Under the pieces are notes generated by a model that worked only from the letters and a program-made list of their open reading frames with translations, had not been told where the DNA came from and made no database searches. The position numbers and the translations under genes are program-made. From Pseudisothecium myosuroides (Eukaryota > Streptophyta > Bryopsida > Hypnales > Lembophyllaceae): a DNA stretch of 64,000 nucleotides. Within the stretch, counting starts at the first letter, position 1; every line of letters starts with the position of its first letter. The stretch lies in the NCBI GenBank assembly GCA_951799445.1, contig OX637288.1, positions 12,588,501 through 12,652,500 on the forward strand. The letters run 5' to 3'. Of this stretch, positions 22,509 to 34,472 are shown one piece after another.

Positions 22509-23446
22509 TTAATCCCTAAAGGACCAGCTTTCTATTTTTAGCAACATAGCGATTTGGGGCAGATTCCTATGACTAGAAATTTTCATATTTTAAGCCCAAA
22601 CTTTATTAGAAGTTATGGACGAGGAATATCTTTCATGTGAACAAAATTTTATGACATTTGGAAATAAGAGTCAAAAGTTATGGCCTAATATGTTGTTTGA
22701 TTCTCAACTCGGGCAATCCGGGCAGATCAGAAAAAATCACTTTTTTCAAAAACAAAAATTTGAAATTGTTTTTTTTAATTTATATGTACGTGGAAAGCTT
22801 TGAATCATTCCATTTTGATCAATGAGTCAAAAGTTATGAGGAGTTTTTGTTTATGGGGAGTTATAGATTCTCTACTCTAAATTAAACTTTGAAGTTGTTT
22901 ATTTAACTCAATTTTCAATATTTTTGGAATAAAATAAAATCATAGGATGTAGATTGTTTATTAAAACATTACAACCATAAGGATTGGGATTGAAATTTTT
23001 CAATTCCATAATTAAATTCTTAACAATTTTGTATTTTGAATCATTCTCTACTTCTTTCTACTACCTATTTTTTTCCTATATGTTGTACAATTTCAAATGA
23101 TTTGAAATTTTTTAAGCATGTAGCAACTTGTTTAGGAAAAAGAATTCAAAGAAGAACCACCATTTTGGAAATTTTTTCATAGAAAAGTGAGCTTGTGAAG
23201 TGCAGCTACCCTGTTTTTTGCAAGGACAAATAAAGGATTTCTGCCAATTCAAACGCTAATATCTTCCAATCCACACGGTAAAAAACTCTGAACATTTTTC
23301 CACATCTTCTAAACCTAGCATACTATAAGATCCTACGGTTACATGTGTCCAAAAATGTTTTTTTCCTAAAATTTGGTACATTTACTAGAAATGGCAATTT
23401 TGGAGCGTTTTTGGTGAAAATATAGTCAAGGAACTTTAGGGGTTAA
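22509..23446 (+). mobile_element. TTAA-flanked non-autonomous element, copy 2
   Basis: Left end TTAATCCCTAAAGGACC, right end ACTTTAGGGGTTAA; 938 bp. The interior resembles the copy at 29333-30271: both begin with a phrase like AGCGATTTGGGG and share CTACTTCTTTCTACT, CCTATATGTTGTA and TTTTGGAGCGTTTTTGGTGAAAA near the right end. It is non-coding. Confidence 0.65.
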
Positions 23447-25927
23447 TGACTATTCATGAATGCAAAATTATTTTTTTCACCAAATACACTTTGATGGATG
23501 GCATATGACTTTTGAAAGAAGGACAAATGGTTTGGAGCAAATGGGTTGACAAAAGATGATATTTGGTGAACAAATAGATACCTATTGGGAGAATGTGGAA
23601 GAAATTAACATTTGGCACACTGTCCCCCCAAAGAAGTAGGCAATCCCGCCCTCTCTCCAATGAAAGTGGAAAATCAACATCCGTCAACTGCCGTCAATCT
23701 GATTTTTTTTAAATGTCATTGTTGAATGGAAGCCATTGATCAAGGATTCCTTCAGAAAATCAGAGCCATTAATCGTTGATGGCCACCTGCGCTAGTTAGA
23801 AAGCTCACAATATTGATCTGTGAGTTGGAATGTAAGGACTTTTTTTTTTGCTTGTGTTGGCGCGTGACTATGATGGTTAAGTAGCAATCACTCAATGTAA
23901 ATCAAGCACAATTTGTTGCTTAAAATCTGCTTCAATGCGGTAACAAAAGAGTACCCAACGTTTTGCAAGTTGTAGCAAGTAGCAATACAATGGCCGAGAA
24001 TAGAGATAGTATTAGCACTCAATTTGATAGACTTTGGTCGCCGCTTTTCTTTCACCCGAGACTTAATGTGTGGCATTTCAATCCTCCTTCGGATTTGATG
24101 TGATTTCCTGGTTTTTGCCTGTGTTTATTAAAGGGGGCCCAGAGCCCCCGTCCAGTTGCTCGCGGCTTTCACAGCAATACGATGGCCTAATTTGTGCAAA
24201 GGATGGCGAAGGAAAGGTTCGAAGGTGGTGTGCGTGGAAGAAGTACCCCTTTAAAAAACTTGTAAAAGCTTTACAACCAATAGAAAAAATGACACGTGCT
24301 TATCACACAATTATTATTTATGAGATGTGTTCCCTAATAAGAACTCTAAAAATTATGAAAATGGACTAGCAAATTGTCAAAAGGAAGATGGAACAGTCAC
24401 ACAGCCAATACATAGTTGTTACAGAGTTATGACTTATAAGATGCTTTATCTAGTAAGAACTCTTTAAGTTATGAAGATTGACTTTCACATTGTCAAAAGA
24501 AAAACAAACTACTATTCAACAAATACAGGAATGAGATGCATTATGTGGTTAAATTTTTTAGGTTTATGGGACTATCACATGGCCAATATGGGCTTGAGAT
24601 GTGTTATTTAGTTTAAAATCTTAGTTTTATGAAAATTTGATCACTATATAGCCAAAAGGAAGATGGAACTATATGAGGGTCTGTATTGCATGTATAGGGC
24701 TCTAGAATCTAAAACAAACCCTTAGAGATTTTGAATATATTACTATGATTATACAAACAAATGGAAAGATGGCATGATCAATTCAAGGAACAAATAGAGG
24801 CATAACTGGTGTCAAAAGTCAAAATTTATAGATTTATAAAATCTAACTACCATATAAGAAGAAGAAAGATGAAACTATTAGGCACCTTGAATCTATGGGT
24901 AGAAAAAACTCTATCTTGTAAGTAATCTTAGGTTTACACAACTCGGCTAACTACCATACAACCATTTGAAATTATTGAAACTATTGAAACTATTATAACT
25001 TTTTGGATTTGTAAATCTTGAAATTTTTGAAATTTATCTTCGAATGATTTGAATGATATATAAAGACAAAAATGTGGATTCAAAAAAGGGTTGCAATCAA
25101 ATAATTGAATTTAGTGTCATTTGCCATAGTGTTATATAGATAACTTTACAAGTGATACTATTTATAAATATCTTCACAAACAATGTCATCCAAATCCGCT
25201 TTTATATATGTTATTGAAAATATTTGAAGTAGTAGTAAAAGTATTAACTTAAACAAATTACAAAACTTTATAAATGTATTAACATTTAGAATACTTGACT
25301 TTTAGTATCACAATTTCAAATGTAATTTTTTGTGTAGTAATGTAATATTTAAATTCAAAAAATACCAACAACATGATTGGATTTGCCTATGTAAAAATAT
25401 TAGTGGCATAGATCTTAGAATTATTGGAATCAGTATTTAATACTATTCAAAATAGTAGATGAATGATAAGAGTTTGAATAAACAAATGATAGGTTTTTTA
25501 TTATTATTTTAATATAAATATATTAATTATAAGTCCAACTTAATGTGTCCTAGAAAAATTCATATATTTCAAAACATTTTAAAATATTTTAAAATATCTT
25601 TGGTGTGATATTTTAGTAAGATGGAGAATCACAATATCTACATTCAAATAATCTCCATCTATATATTTTCAAAATTTAAGAGCTTGAATACTATGAAAAG
25701 TAGAAAAAATACAATTGGTTGTATATACTTTACGTAGTAGTTGAAATAGAAGAATAAATATTCATATATTATACATGTTTTAGAATTAGAATGATCTATT
25801 TAATATAGAACTTCATGTTTGACTTTATTTCATGAAAGGGCGGTAAATTAAATCAAAACCTAATCTTCAAGATTTAATGTTTAACCCCTAAAGCTCTTTT
25901 AAAAAATCTAAGATTGTTTTGATGACC
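23447..25927. other. AT-rich spacer with weak internal repetition
   Basis: No gene is recognised. Around 24300-24860 the phrases GAGATGTGTT..., AACTCT..., ATTATGAAAAT and GTCAAAAGGAAGATGGAAC recur three or four times at uneven spacing of roughly 110-240 bp, suggesting an old tandem array. The 99-codon open frame at 24070-24369 overlaps its start and resembles nothing known. Confidence 0.4.
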
Positions 25928-26494
25928 TTAATCCCTAAATCCCCAAGGCATTTTCTGGATCCAAAAGCACTGAAAACTACAATTTCTATTGTGATCACTT
26001 CCCTAAAAAAACTAACTTTTAGAATCTAACCATAAGATCTTGTACTTCACTTGTCTCAAATCACGTGGTAAAAATTTCATGAAGTTTGACCGGATTGGAA
26101 GATATTAGCATTCAAAGTTGGACAAAAAGTTTTTTCAAGAACATCCTTAGATTGCCCAAAAAATGAGATTGTCCATAACTTTTTCATTTTGAGTCCAAAT
26201 AGAATGAATCAAAGCTTCAAATGTAGACAAAAACATGATCTTTGAGGAAAAAAAATTGAAAAAAAAAAATCAATTTTTTAAAGGTTTTTTTTTCTTGCCT
26301 GGCGATTTGCTTTTTTGACTTCGGGTGGCATAACTTTTGCTCCTGAGCACCGATTGAAAAAAAAATTAGAAAGCTAATGAGATTTCCTATCTTCAAAAAA
26401 AAATTTCAAAAAATCAGGTCAAAATTTCAGGTCACACAAGCCCGCCCAAAATCCCAAGTGTCCCCCAAGGGGACTTTGGAGATTTAGGAGTTAA
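25928..26494 (-). mobile_element. TTAA-flanked element, inverted and shortened copy
   Basis: Ends TTAATCCCTAAATCCCCAAGG and GATTTAGGAGTTAA; 567 bp. The sequence after the left end (GCACTGAAAACTAC..., ACCATAAGATCTTGTACTTC) is the reverse complement of the right part of copy 1 at 20049-20960. It is therefore the same family in opposite orientation with internal loss. Confidence 0.6.
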
Positions 26495-28301
26495 GTGAAG
26501 TAGCAAAAGTCGGTTATTTGGCATGCATGGGTCTCACTCATGTAGTTCGTTGAATCCCTAAATTTTTTACATGTCACTGCTACACAAGTCAAGAATTAAA
26601 TCCTAGAGTTAGAAGTTCTTCAAAATGCATAAAATTTTATTCACAACTCTATTTGTACAAAGTGTTGTTTTTATACAATTTCGAGAGGATTTACTTATTT
26701 TTGAGCCAAGGTACTTTAGGATTTAATTCCTAAAGGACCTAAAAGCCCACTTCATATTTTTTAAAGTTTAGATAGACTACCTCTATTGACTTTACATTTG
26801 TGAACTTTTTCATGAACTTTGTAAAAGAGATCCTAACCATCAAACTTTACATGTGAAGCTAAAAATATATTCTAGGAAAATATTAATTAATTTAATTTGA
26901 TTGTATAGATTGATACCTACTCAAATACATTTCAACTCTTCAATTCCAAATAATGAGGTGAAAATTATGAAGAATTTTATTCTACAGGCAATAAAGGTAA
27001 AGTAAAATATGAAGTTGTTTCTTATACTCAATTATAAAATTTTCCAATTTTTTTTTAAATACAATACATATCACTTACTAGAGCATTTTTTACCTTTGGG
27101 ATCTATAATTCTCAATTTCTAAGCGAAGTTATTAGCAATTTAATTTTTTCTTTCATCACCTATCTTAGGAACTATTGATCTACATTCCCATTTAAAAATC
27201 AAAACACTTCATGAACATTGCATGTAGTTGTGAATCAAAGGTTGTAGAAAAAAAAGATTCATCAAACAAAATCTTTAATAAATCGTAAAAATGAAGGTTC
27301 ACAAGAATAGAACTTAATATATAAAGGTTCAATAACTTGTATCTGTCTAAAGATGATTTGGTTGTAAATAAGATATAAAAGGCTAAAAAGTAAAAAAAAT
27401 ATTGTAATTAAAACCCCCCTCTACAACAAGATATAAAGATACCAAAGGAGCTCATTTGACTTGTCTTTGGACCAACGACCACAAAATCACAAACAATAAT
27501 ACAATAATATCATATAAAAGGGAAGCACAAAACAAAATTGAACTTTCGGGCATAGTGTAAAGTGGCCCTAAGATATGGAAAATTACACCTAATTTTGCCC
27601 ACTTCCTACATAAAATTGATCACTACAAATTCTTGCCTAAAATGTACTCCCACTATTCATGAGAGTCTATGGTTAGTTTTAGAAATACTGATTTTTAGGA
27701 CTTTGAATATATGTAGTTTATTCATATAGTATCCAAAAAATGCATTCTAAGAGAATTTAGAATCCTATAAATTAGACCGTTCATTTTTTGTAGACTTATA
27801 CTTGTCATCCACTAAGTGTCTTATGTAACTCTTGCTATATATGCAAGGATCTCTCCATGCATATGTGTGCATTTGATTGTCTTTCATCCTCTCAATATGT
27901 GACAACCAGAATCCAATTCACTATCAAAGAAGTCCAAAAAAATATTGGAGCATACTTTGCACAAAATAGTGAAATTAGGTTGCCCTTCACTAATTTCTTG
28001 ACATTCTACACCATATAACTATGTTCGTTTACTCTAAAAAGATGCAGTAATGTAGCCTGAACACTGTATATTGCATGGATTGGTGCACTAGCTTATGGAT
28101 CAGGTTTAGAAAATGGCATGTGCCTCCATCTGGACAAGCAATGACTTATGAGGTGACTTCTCTGACGAAGGCAACCTAATTGTTCATGCAACCCACTTTC
28201 ACTATTTAGTGTAGTTCTTCCAGTGTTTACTTGAATCCAAAGAGTATTTTTTGGGATATATTATCTTAGATATTATTTACCCCCTTCCCCCTTTTGCATT
28301 G
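26495..28301. other. AT-rich spacer with abutting element ends
   Basis: At 26708-26738 a right end and a left end of the TTAA family meet back to back: ACTTTAGGATTTAA runs directly into TTAATTCCTAAAGGACC. The partner ends are not clear. The rest is AT-rich, without genes. Confidence 0.4.
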
Positions 28302-29217
28302 TTTACCCCTAAAGTCCCCAGGTCTTTTTTTTTAATTTATCAAAACCCAATCAAAAACTGCCATTTCTTTTGCAAAGAGCAAAAAAATCTACAAATTAAT
28401 CTTTTTTGCATGTTTAACCATGGGATCTTGCACTAAACTAATATAAGAATGTGTGGGAAAATTTTCAAAAACTTTCACTTCATAGATTTCAATATAATAT
28501 CATTTAAAGTGAAGAAACTACATTTCTGTGCATGTTCTGTGACTACATTATTTGACTTTGAATTTTCCTAACATAAAATTATTGTACTAATTATTTTGAT
28601 TTAAAAAAAATTATATTGAATATTTGAGCTGAAATTATTGGAAAAAATTATTAAAAAAAAAAACTTTCTTTTCATTCTTTAAAAAAAAATAGAAGTTAGT
28701 ACATCCAAGATTGAAGGATAAATTAAATCATTAATAGCTCTAAGATGGAATTGAAACATACTAATCACAATTGTGAGATTGTTCTAGCAAGCATACTTAA
28801 CCTTGTAGAATTTTTTCTTGGGAAAATGTGAAACTTGAGTACAAAAACAAATCCAATCCAATATTTTTTCTAAAAGTTTATGTAATTGCCTTTAAAACTA
28901 AATGCTCTGTAGCTTTCACATCACTTATTCAAATGGAATGAATAAAATATTTCCATTCATAAAAAATTATAATATATGGGGAAAAAAATAAAAAAATTTA
29001 TTTCAATTTTTTGCTACCCAATCTCCCCTGTTTTGAGGTTGTTGTGCATAATTTTTGCTTCTAAAATCCATTGAAATAAATATTATATTCCCTGAAAGCT
29101 TATGTATTTTTCTAAATTACGATAAAGTTTCAAAAATCATAGCAAAAGTTGAGGTTACACAAGCCTACCCAAAATCCATTTTGTTCCCTGTAGGAACAAT
29201 GAGACTTTAGAGGTTAA
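28302..29217 (+). mobile_element. TTAA-family element, copy with TTTA left flank
   Basis: Left end TTTACCCCTAAAGTCCCCAGG (TTAA changed to TTTA), right end GACTTTAGAGGTTAA; 916 bp. The interior has the family phrases AAAACTGCCATTTCTTTTGC, AACCATGGGATCTTGCAC and ATAATTTTTGCTTCTAAA. It belongs to the subgroup found at 31883, 46860 and 57899. Confidence 0.6.
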
Positions 29218-29332
29218 AGTAAAAAATTATTTACCTCTATTTTATTGGTGAATTACAAGATCTTTAATGCTCTACATAATAAATTTGCAATATGCTCCAT
29301 AACTTACAAACACCTAAACTCTACAAAACAAT

Positions 29333-30271
29333 TTAACCTCTAAATGCCCAAACATCATTTTGTGGCACCATAGTGATTTTGGGTAGCTCACTACAAATGG
29401 AAATTTTATTTTTTTTCTTTGAAATTTCACACAACATATGCCCAAGGAGTAGCTTCAAGGCCCAAAAATTTTCATAACTTTTGACTACATAATTAAAAGT
29501 TATTGTATGATATGTAATTTTCCGAGTTCGGCGGGCAGTTCAAGTAGCTCAAAAAAATTCTTCTAAAATCACTTTTTTTAAAATAAAAATTTGAAATTGG
29601 TTTTATAGATTTATATATATGTGAAAAGCTTTGAGTCATTGCATTTTGATTCATGAGATGAAAGTTACAAGGAGTTTTAGTTTGAGGGCAATTATGGAAT
29701 TCTACTCTAAAATAATTTTTGAAGTCCTTTATTTAACTCAATTTCCAATACTTTGGAAAAAAATAAAAACATTGGATGAAAATTGTTTATTACAACATTA
29801 CAACCATTGAGATTGACATTTTTCAATTCCATAACGAAATTCTCGACAAGTTGGCATTTTGAATCATTCTCTACTTCTTTTTACTTACTATTTTTTTCCT
29901 ATATGTTGTATAATTCCAAATGATTTGAAGTTTTTCAAGCATGTAGACGACTTGCTGCAAAGAATGAATCCAAAGAAGCACTACCATTTTGGTCATTTTT
30001 TCATATAAATGTGACTTTGTGAAGGGCAACTACCAATTTTTTCGTAGGGACAAAAAAAGGATTTTTGTCAATTCAAACGCTAATATCTTGCAATCCACAT
30101 AGTGGAAATTTCTGAAATTAATTCTACATCTTTTCAAACTAGTGTACTACAAGATCCTATGATTACATGCGTTCTAAAATGTTTTTTTCCCTAAAATTTG
30201 GTACTTGTATTAGAACTGGCAGTTTTGGAGCGTTTTTGGTGAAAACATAGTCAAATACATTTAAAGGTTAA
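29333..30271 (+). mobile_element. TTAA-flanked element, relative of 22509-23446
   Basis: Left end TTAACCTCTAAATGCCC, right end CATTTAAAGGTTAA; 939 bp. The interior parallels 22509-23446 along most of its length (for example CTACTTCTTTTTACTTACTA and TTTTGGAGCGTTTTTGGTGAAAA). Its terminal repeats are more diverged than usual. Confidence 0.6.
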
Positions 30272-30290
30272 CTTAAAGTACATTTTTGGC

Positions 30291-30474
30291 AAAATTGTTG
30301 AATGTGTTATGCATTTAGACTACATAAAATAATGTGCAATTGCACAACATGTATGCATTCACTTGAGAGTATTACAAGCAACAAAATTGTTGAAAGTGTT
30401 ACAAATTTAGACTCTATAAGATAATGTGCAATTCCACAACATGTGTGCATTCACTTGAGAGTATCACAAGCAAC
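30291..30474 (+). repeat. 92-bp tandem duplication
   Basis: AAAATTGTTGAA starts at 30291 and again at 30383. Both copies contain ATAATGTGCAATT and GCATTCACTTGAGAGTAT. Two units with few differences, non-coding. Confidence 0.8.
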
Positions 30475-30483
30475 AAAAACCTA

Positions 30484-30925
30484 CATTAGGAAAAAAATGA
30501 GCCCTGAAAGGGGCTATGGCTCCTGTGAGTTCCTAGACAATAAGAACGTTGGCCCACAAAAACAAAATTGGCAAGCAAATTGCAGGGCCTAATTAGTGCG
30601 GGACAATACAATTAGTTTTTTTTTTAATATTAAAATTTTAAGAAATGAATATTAAAATGAATACAAAATTATGAAAATTTCAAATCTGACGTGACATTAG
30701 TACAACTTTGTCAAACTACAATTTCTGAATTATTTTAAAAAAAAATTTTCTAATAGTTTTAAAAAAAAATTTATATAGTTTTTAAATTTTTAAATTTTTT
30801 TGGTGGCCACTATTCATCATTGATGATGAACAATGGCTATTGTTCTTCAAAGGAGCTGTGAGTTCCATTGAAGGGAACTCCTCAAAGGAAAACAATCCCT
30901 TTAAAGGCTCATTTTTTTCCTAATG
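30484..30925. mobile_element. 442-bp MITE-like element with about 25-bp inverted ends
   Basis: Left end CATTAGGAAAAAAATGAGCC followed by CTGAAAGGG; the right end read in reverse is CATTAGGAAAAAAATGAGCC followed by TTTAAAGGG. The inner sequence has further pairing (GAGTTCC and GGAACTC, TTCATCATTGATGATGAA). No target duplication was found at the flanks. It is of a different type from the TTAA family. Confidence 0.55.
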
Positions 30926-31882
30926 ACACATTCGACATTGCAAAAATTCAGCTTCCCCCCTACATATAAAATTTGCGGCAATATGAGTACAAGACATCTA
31001 AAGTAACTACACCTAAAATTGCATGAATATGTTTTGTGGCATAAGCAATATGCTATAGATAATGAACAACAATTTTTGCACATTGGTAAAGGATTATGAG
31101 TCGAAATGCAAGTGGTTCCATAATTTTTGGACATATTATGAATTAGTTATTAATTTTCAAAGATGCAAGGGGTAGGATGCTAAAAGTGTCAAGTAGGTGA
31201 TGCCAAAATCCATCTAATGCACATGAAGAAATTACACTAGTAGTATCAAAACATGTCATAGAGAATCTTGATGTTAAAACAATAGAAAGTATACCCAAAA
31301 TTGACCACTTGTAAGGTTATAATCTCCATATTACTATAAATAGACCTGCATACTATTCAAAATGGCCCCCAGCTCCACTTGACACTTGTCTTTGTAATGA
31401 GCACCATTTTGGATATCTTCCCTATTCATTCTCTCTTCAAAAATAAAGGTAAATTTGGAGAAGTAGTCCATTTTAGATGTAATTACTTTACAAACAAAAA
31501 AACAAAAGCATTTGAAAAGAGGTAGGATTTAGGCCTTTAGGATAGCATTTACAAATGTATTTTTCAAGTGTCCTAAAAGCCTACAAAAATGCCCCAAAGC
31601 TCTTCCTTCAAAAGTACCTAGGGTGGACCAACTTTACATGCACCTCCAACTTACACACATCTCACAACAACAGAAAAATACATCAAATTCAAAAACCAAG
31701 ACACCATACAACAACCAAACCAAAATGAAAGAAGTTCCACGACCTTCATGTATAACCTTCAAGCAATTGGGAAGAACAATAGGTTTAGGGGGCTATTCTA
31801 ATCGCTCAAGGAGTTGTGAAGAGAAGAATGGGGCATCTGGAAGACCTCCACATCTGCACCAACAATGAATATAGCTGCTGAA
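30926..31882. other. AT-rich spacer, no gene
   Basis: No recognisable gene or element ends. The 81-codon open frame at 31623-31868 is poor in sequence complexity and unlike any known family. Confidence 0.45.
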
Positions 31883-33029
31883 TTAACCCCTAAAGGCCCA
31901 AGGCCTTTTTTCAGCCAAAAAACACTCAAAATTGCCATTTCTATAGCAAAGAGTAAAAAAAATTGAAAAATGTTTTTTTTGCACATCTAACCATAGGATC
32001 TTACACCTAACTAGTATGAGAATGTATGGAAAAAAATTCAAATTTTTTGACCGCACAAATTGCAAGATATCTGTGTTTAAAGTGAAAAAAAGAAAGTTTT
32101 TTAACACATTGTGGGACTAGATTTTTTTACTTTTAACATTTTAAACTTAAATTTTTTGGACTACAGAGTTTTGAGCTTTAAATCTTTATAGTGGAGAATT
32201 GAATTGAGAGTCTAGGGAAAAAAAAGCAAAAAAAACACTTAATCTTCATTCTTAAAAAAATTATTAAGTAGAGGTAAGTACGAGATAGAAGGAAAATCTA
32301 AAATATTAATAACTTTTAAATAGAATTAAAATGCAATAATCCCAATGGTGAGACTATTTAAACAAGTAAACTAAACCATTTGGAATTTTGTTTTTGAAAA
32401 ATTGCAAAAATTGCATTCAAAAATGAATCCTACATTCTTATAAGTATTTTTTTTAAGAAGATGCTTTAATTGCCCGGAAAAAAAAGTGTCCATAACTTTC
32501 TCATAACAAATCTAAATAAAATGAATCAAAGCTTTCCAAATACAGCGACGAACAAAATTGAATATAAATCTGAAATGTTTTCATTCAAACAACTATATCA
32601 TAAGCATCAATGGGCAAAGTCCAAAAGTGGATACATGAAAGTTGTAGTATGTGACATATTGCACTTTACTATGGAAGTTTGAAGAAAAAATTAGTTGTCA
32701 TTTGAAAGAAAATTAATTTCAAAGTTAGCCATGTCTAAAACTCGGTTTTGTTCACCATGATTTGGAATTACTTTATCTTTTGTCAATTTTTTTTTAGAAC
32801 TTTGAATAAACTTTTTGTGCCTTGGCATGTTGGTATACATCATTTTAGATTGTTGTATACAAAATTGAAGGAAATTGGCATTTGTAGAATTTAAAATATC
32901 AGCAATTTCACAAACCTGCAAATGATGTTGGCTCTCTCAATATTTGAACTTTTTTGGAAATTGAGAGCATGGGATTGCATTAGCCATTGTAGAAAGAATA
33001 TAGGTTGCAACATGGACCATTGTTATATC

Positions 33030-33505
33030 TTAACGCCTAAATGCCCAAGGCACCCGATTTGGGTGTCGACAATACTTTGAAGTTAATTAAAACCTAACCA
33101 AGTTGCTATTTTTACTAGTTTATATTTTAGTAAAATTCATTTTGAAGTCTAGTTTTAGCATCAAAAATCCAGTTTTGAAAATGATTGATTATGATTTTTC
33201 TATCCAAGATTTTGTGCAAGGGTATCCATTGTAATCTTGATTTTCTGTAGTGTTGAGGGCTCTTGGAAGTGAGTCTCAAATAACTAGATCTTGGAGAAAA
33301 ATCACATTAGAAATTCAATTAAAAAAATTATAGAGTAGATTTTGAGAAGTCATAAATTGATTGGGGTTATGCATGTTAGGCCCTTTAACCTCGTATATAT
33401 ACACTACGTATATCATTGTCACTTTCATCAAAAAAATGTCAATTTTCCAAAAAAATACATTGACTTTGATGAAATTGGCAGTTTTTTGATGAAAGTGCCA
33501 ATGAT

Positions 33506-33570
<65 letters not shown>

Positions 33571-33710
33571 GTTTTTGGGACAATTATATGCATCTTGAAC
33601 TCTAGTCTTCAAACAAAAAATTTGATTCTAAAACCACATTGTATAGTTGTAAAATATAAATTGAATTGTATTGTCATGTTCAACAAATGTTTCAAATGCA
33701 AGGACATTAA
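33030..33710. mobile_element. TTAA-bounded insertion at the centre of the fold-back
   Basis: TTAA at 33030-33033 and again at 33707-33710 separates the two arms exactly. The left end reads CGCCTAAATGCCCAAGG after the TTAA, similar to TTAACCTCTAAATGCCC of the copy at 29333. The right end (TGTCCTTGCATTTG in reverse) matches only loosely. 681 bp, non-coding; it includes a TAT microsatellite. Confidence 0.55.
33412..33570 (+). repeat. hairpin followed by (TAT)n microsatellite
   Basis: 33412-33505 folds on itself (CACTTTCATCAAAAAA against TTTTTTGATGAAAGTG). Directly after it lies an uninterrupted trinucleotide array at 33507-33570, about 21 units. Long poly-isoleucine and poly-tyrosine frames across it are artefacts. 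Confidence 0.9.
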
Positions 33711-34472
33711 GATATAACAATGGTCCATGTTGCAACCTATACTCTTTCTACAATGGCCAATGCAATCCCATGCTCTCAATTTCCAAAAAAGTTCAAATAT
33801 TGAGAGAGCCAACATCATTTGCAGGTTTGTGAAATTGCTGATATTTTAAATTCTACAAATGCCAATTTCCTTCAATTTTGTATACGACAATCTAAAATGA
33901 TGTATACCAACATGCCAAGGCACAAAAAGTTTATTCAAAGTTCTAAGAAAAAATTGACAAAAGATAAAGTAATTCCAAATCATGGTGAACAAAACCGACT
34001 TTTAGACATGGCTAACTTTGAAATATCAAATGACAACTAATTTTCTTTCAAATGACAACTAATTTTTTCTTCAAACTTCCATAGTAAAGTGCAATATGTC
34101 ACATACTACAACTTTCATATATATCCACTTTTGGACTTTGCCCATTGATGCTTATGGTATAGTTGTTTGAATGAAAACATTTCAGATTTGTACTCAGTTT
34201 TGTTAGTTGTTGTAGACAAATATATAACCTATGAGAAAAAAAATTGAAAAAAAAAATTCAATCTTTTGCAAATATTTTTTTGCTACCCCTGTTTTGAGTT
34301 TTTTGGTCATAAGTTTTGTTATCGGCACCGATTGTGAAAACATTTATATTCCCATACAGCTTATCATTTTTTCAAAAAAGTTTTACAAAATCACGACAAT
34401 TATTCAGCTTGTAGGTACCTGCCCAAAATCCCATTTGTCTCTTGAAGGGACAACGGTCTTTTTAGGGGTTAA

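Larger units (their letters stand above)
32540..34218. mobile_element. fold-back element, two inverted arms of about 485 bp
   Basis: The left arm (about 32545-33029) and right arm (33711 to about 34215) are reverse complements with few differences; each carries the same minus/plus frame starting MQVCEIADILNS. The outer tips are TACA...GAACAAAA and TTTTGTTAGTTGTTGTA. Alignment with undisrupted relatives places the tips inside the family phrase CTTTCCAAATA...TAGACAAA. The inner ends of the arms are GTTATATCTTAA and TTAAGATATAAC. Confidence 0.7.
31883..34472 (+). mobile_element. TTAA-flanked element enlarged by nested insertions
   Basis: Left end TTAACCCCTAAAGGCCC, right end TTTTTAGGGGTTAA; 2,590 bp against about 930 for intact relatives. 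The outer parts line up with 57899-58833 (AAAACACTCAAAATTGCCA near the left end, CATAACTTTCTCATAACAAA in the middle, ATAAGTTTTGTTATCGGCAC on the right). The excess is a fold-back element at about 32540-34218, which itself holds another insertion. Confidence 0.65.

Noticed and set aside
33315..33605. Open frames with poly-isoleucine or poly-tyrosine
   Set aside because: They are translations of the TAT microsatellite on the two strands.
32691..34040. Two near-identical 73-76-codon frames (MQVCEIADILNS) as a duplicated gene
   Set aside because: They are the two arms of the fold-back element. Similarity covers the non-coding flanks equally and no family is recognised.
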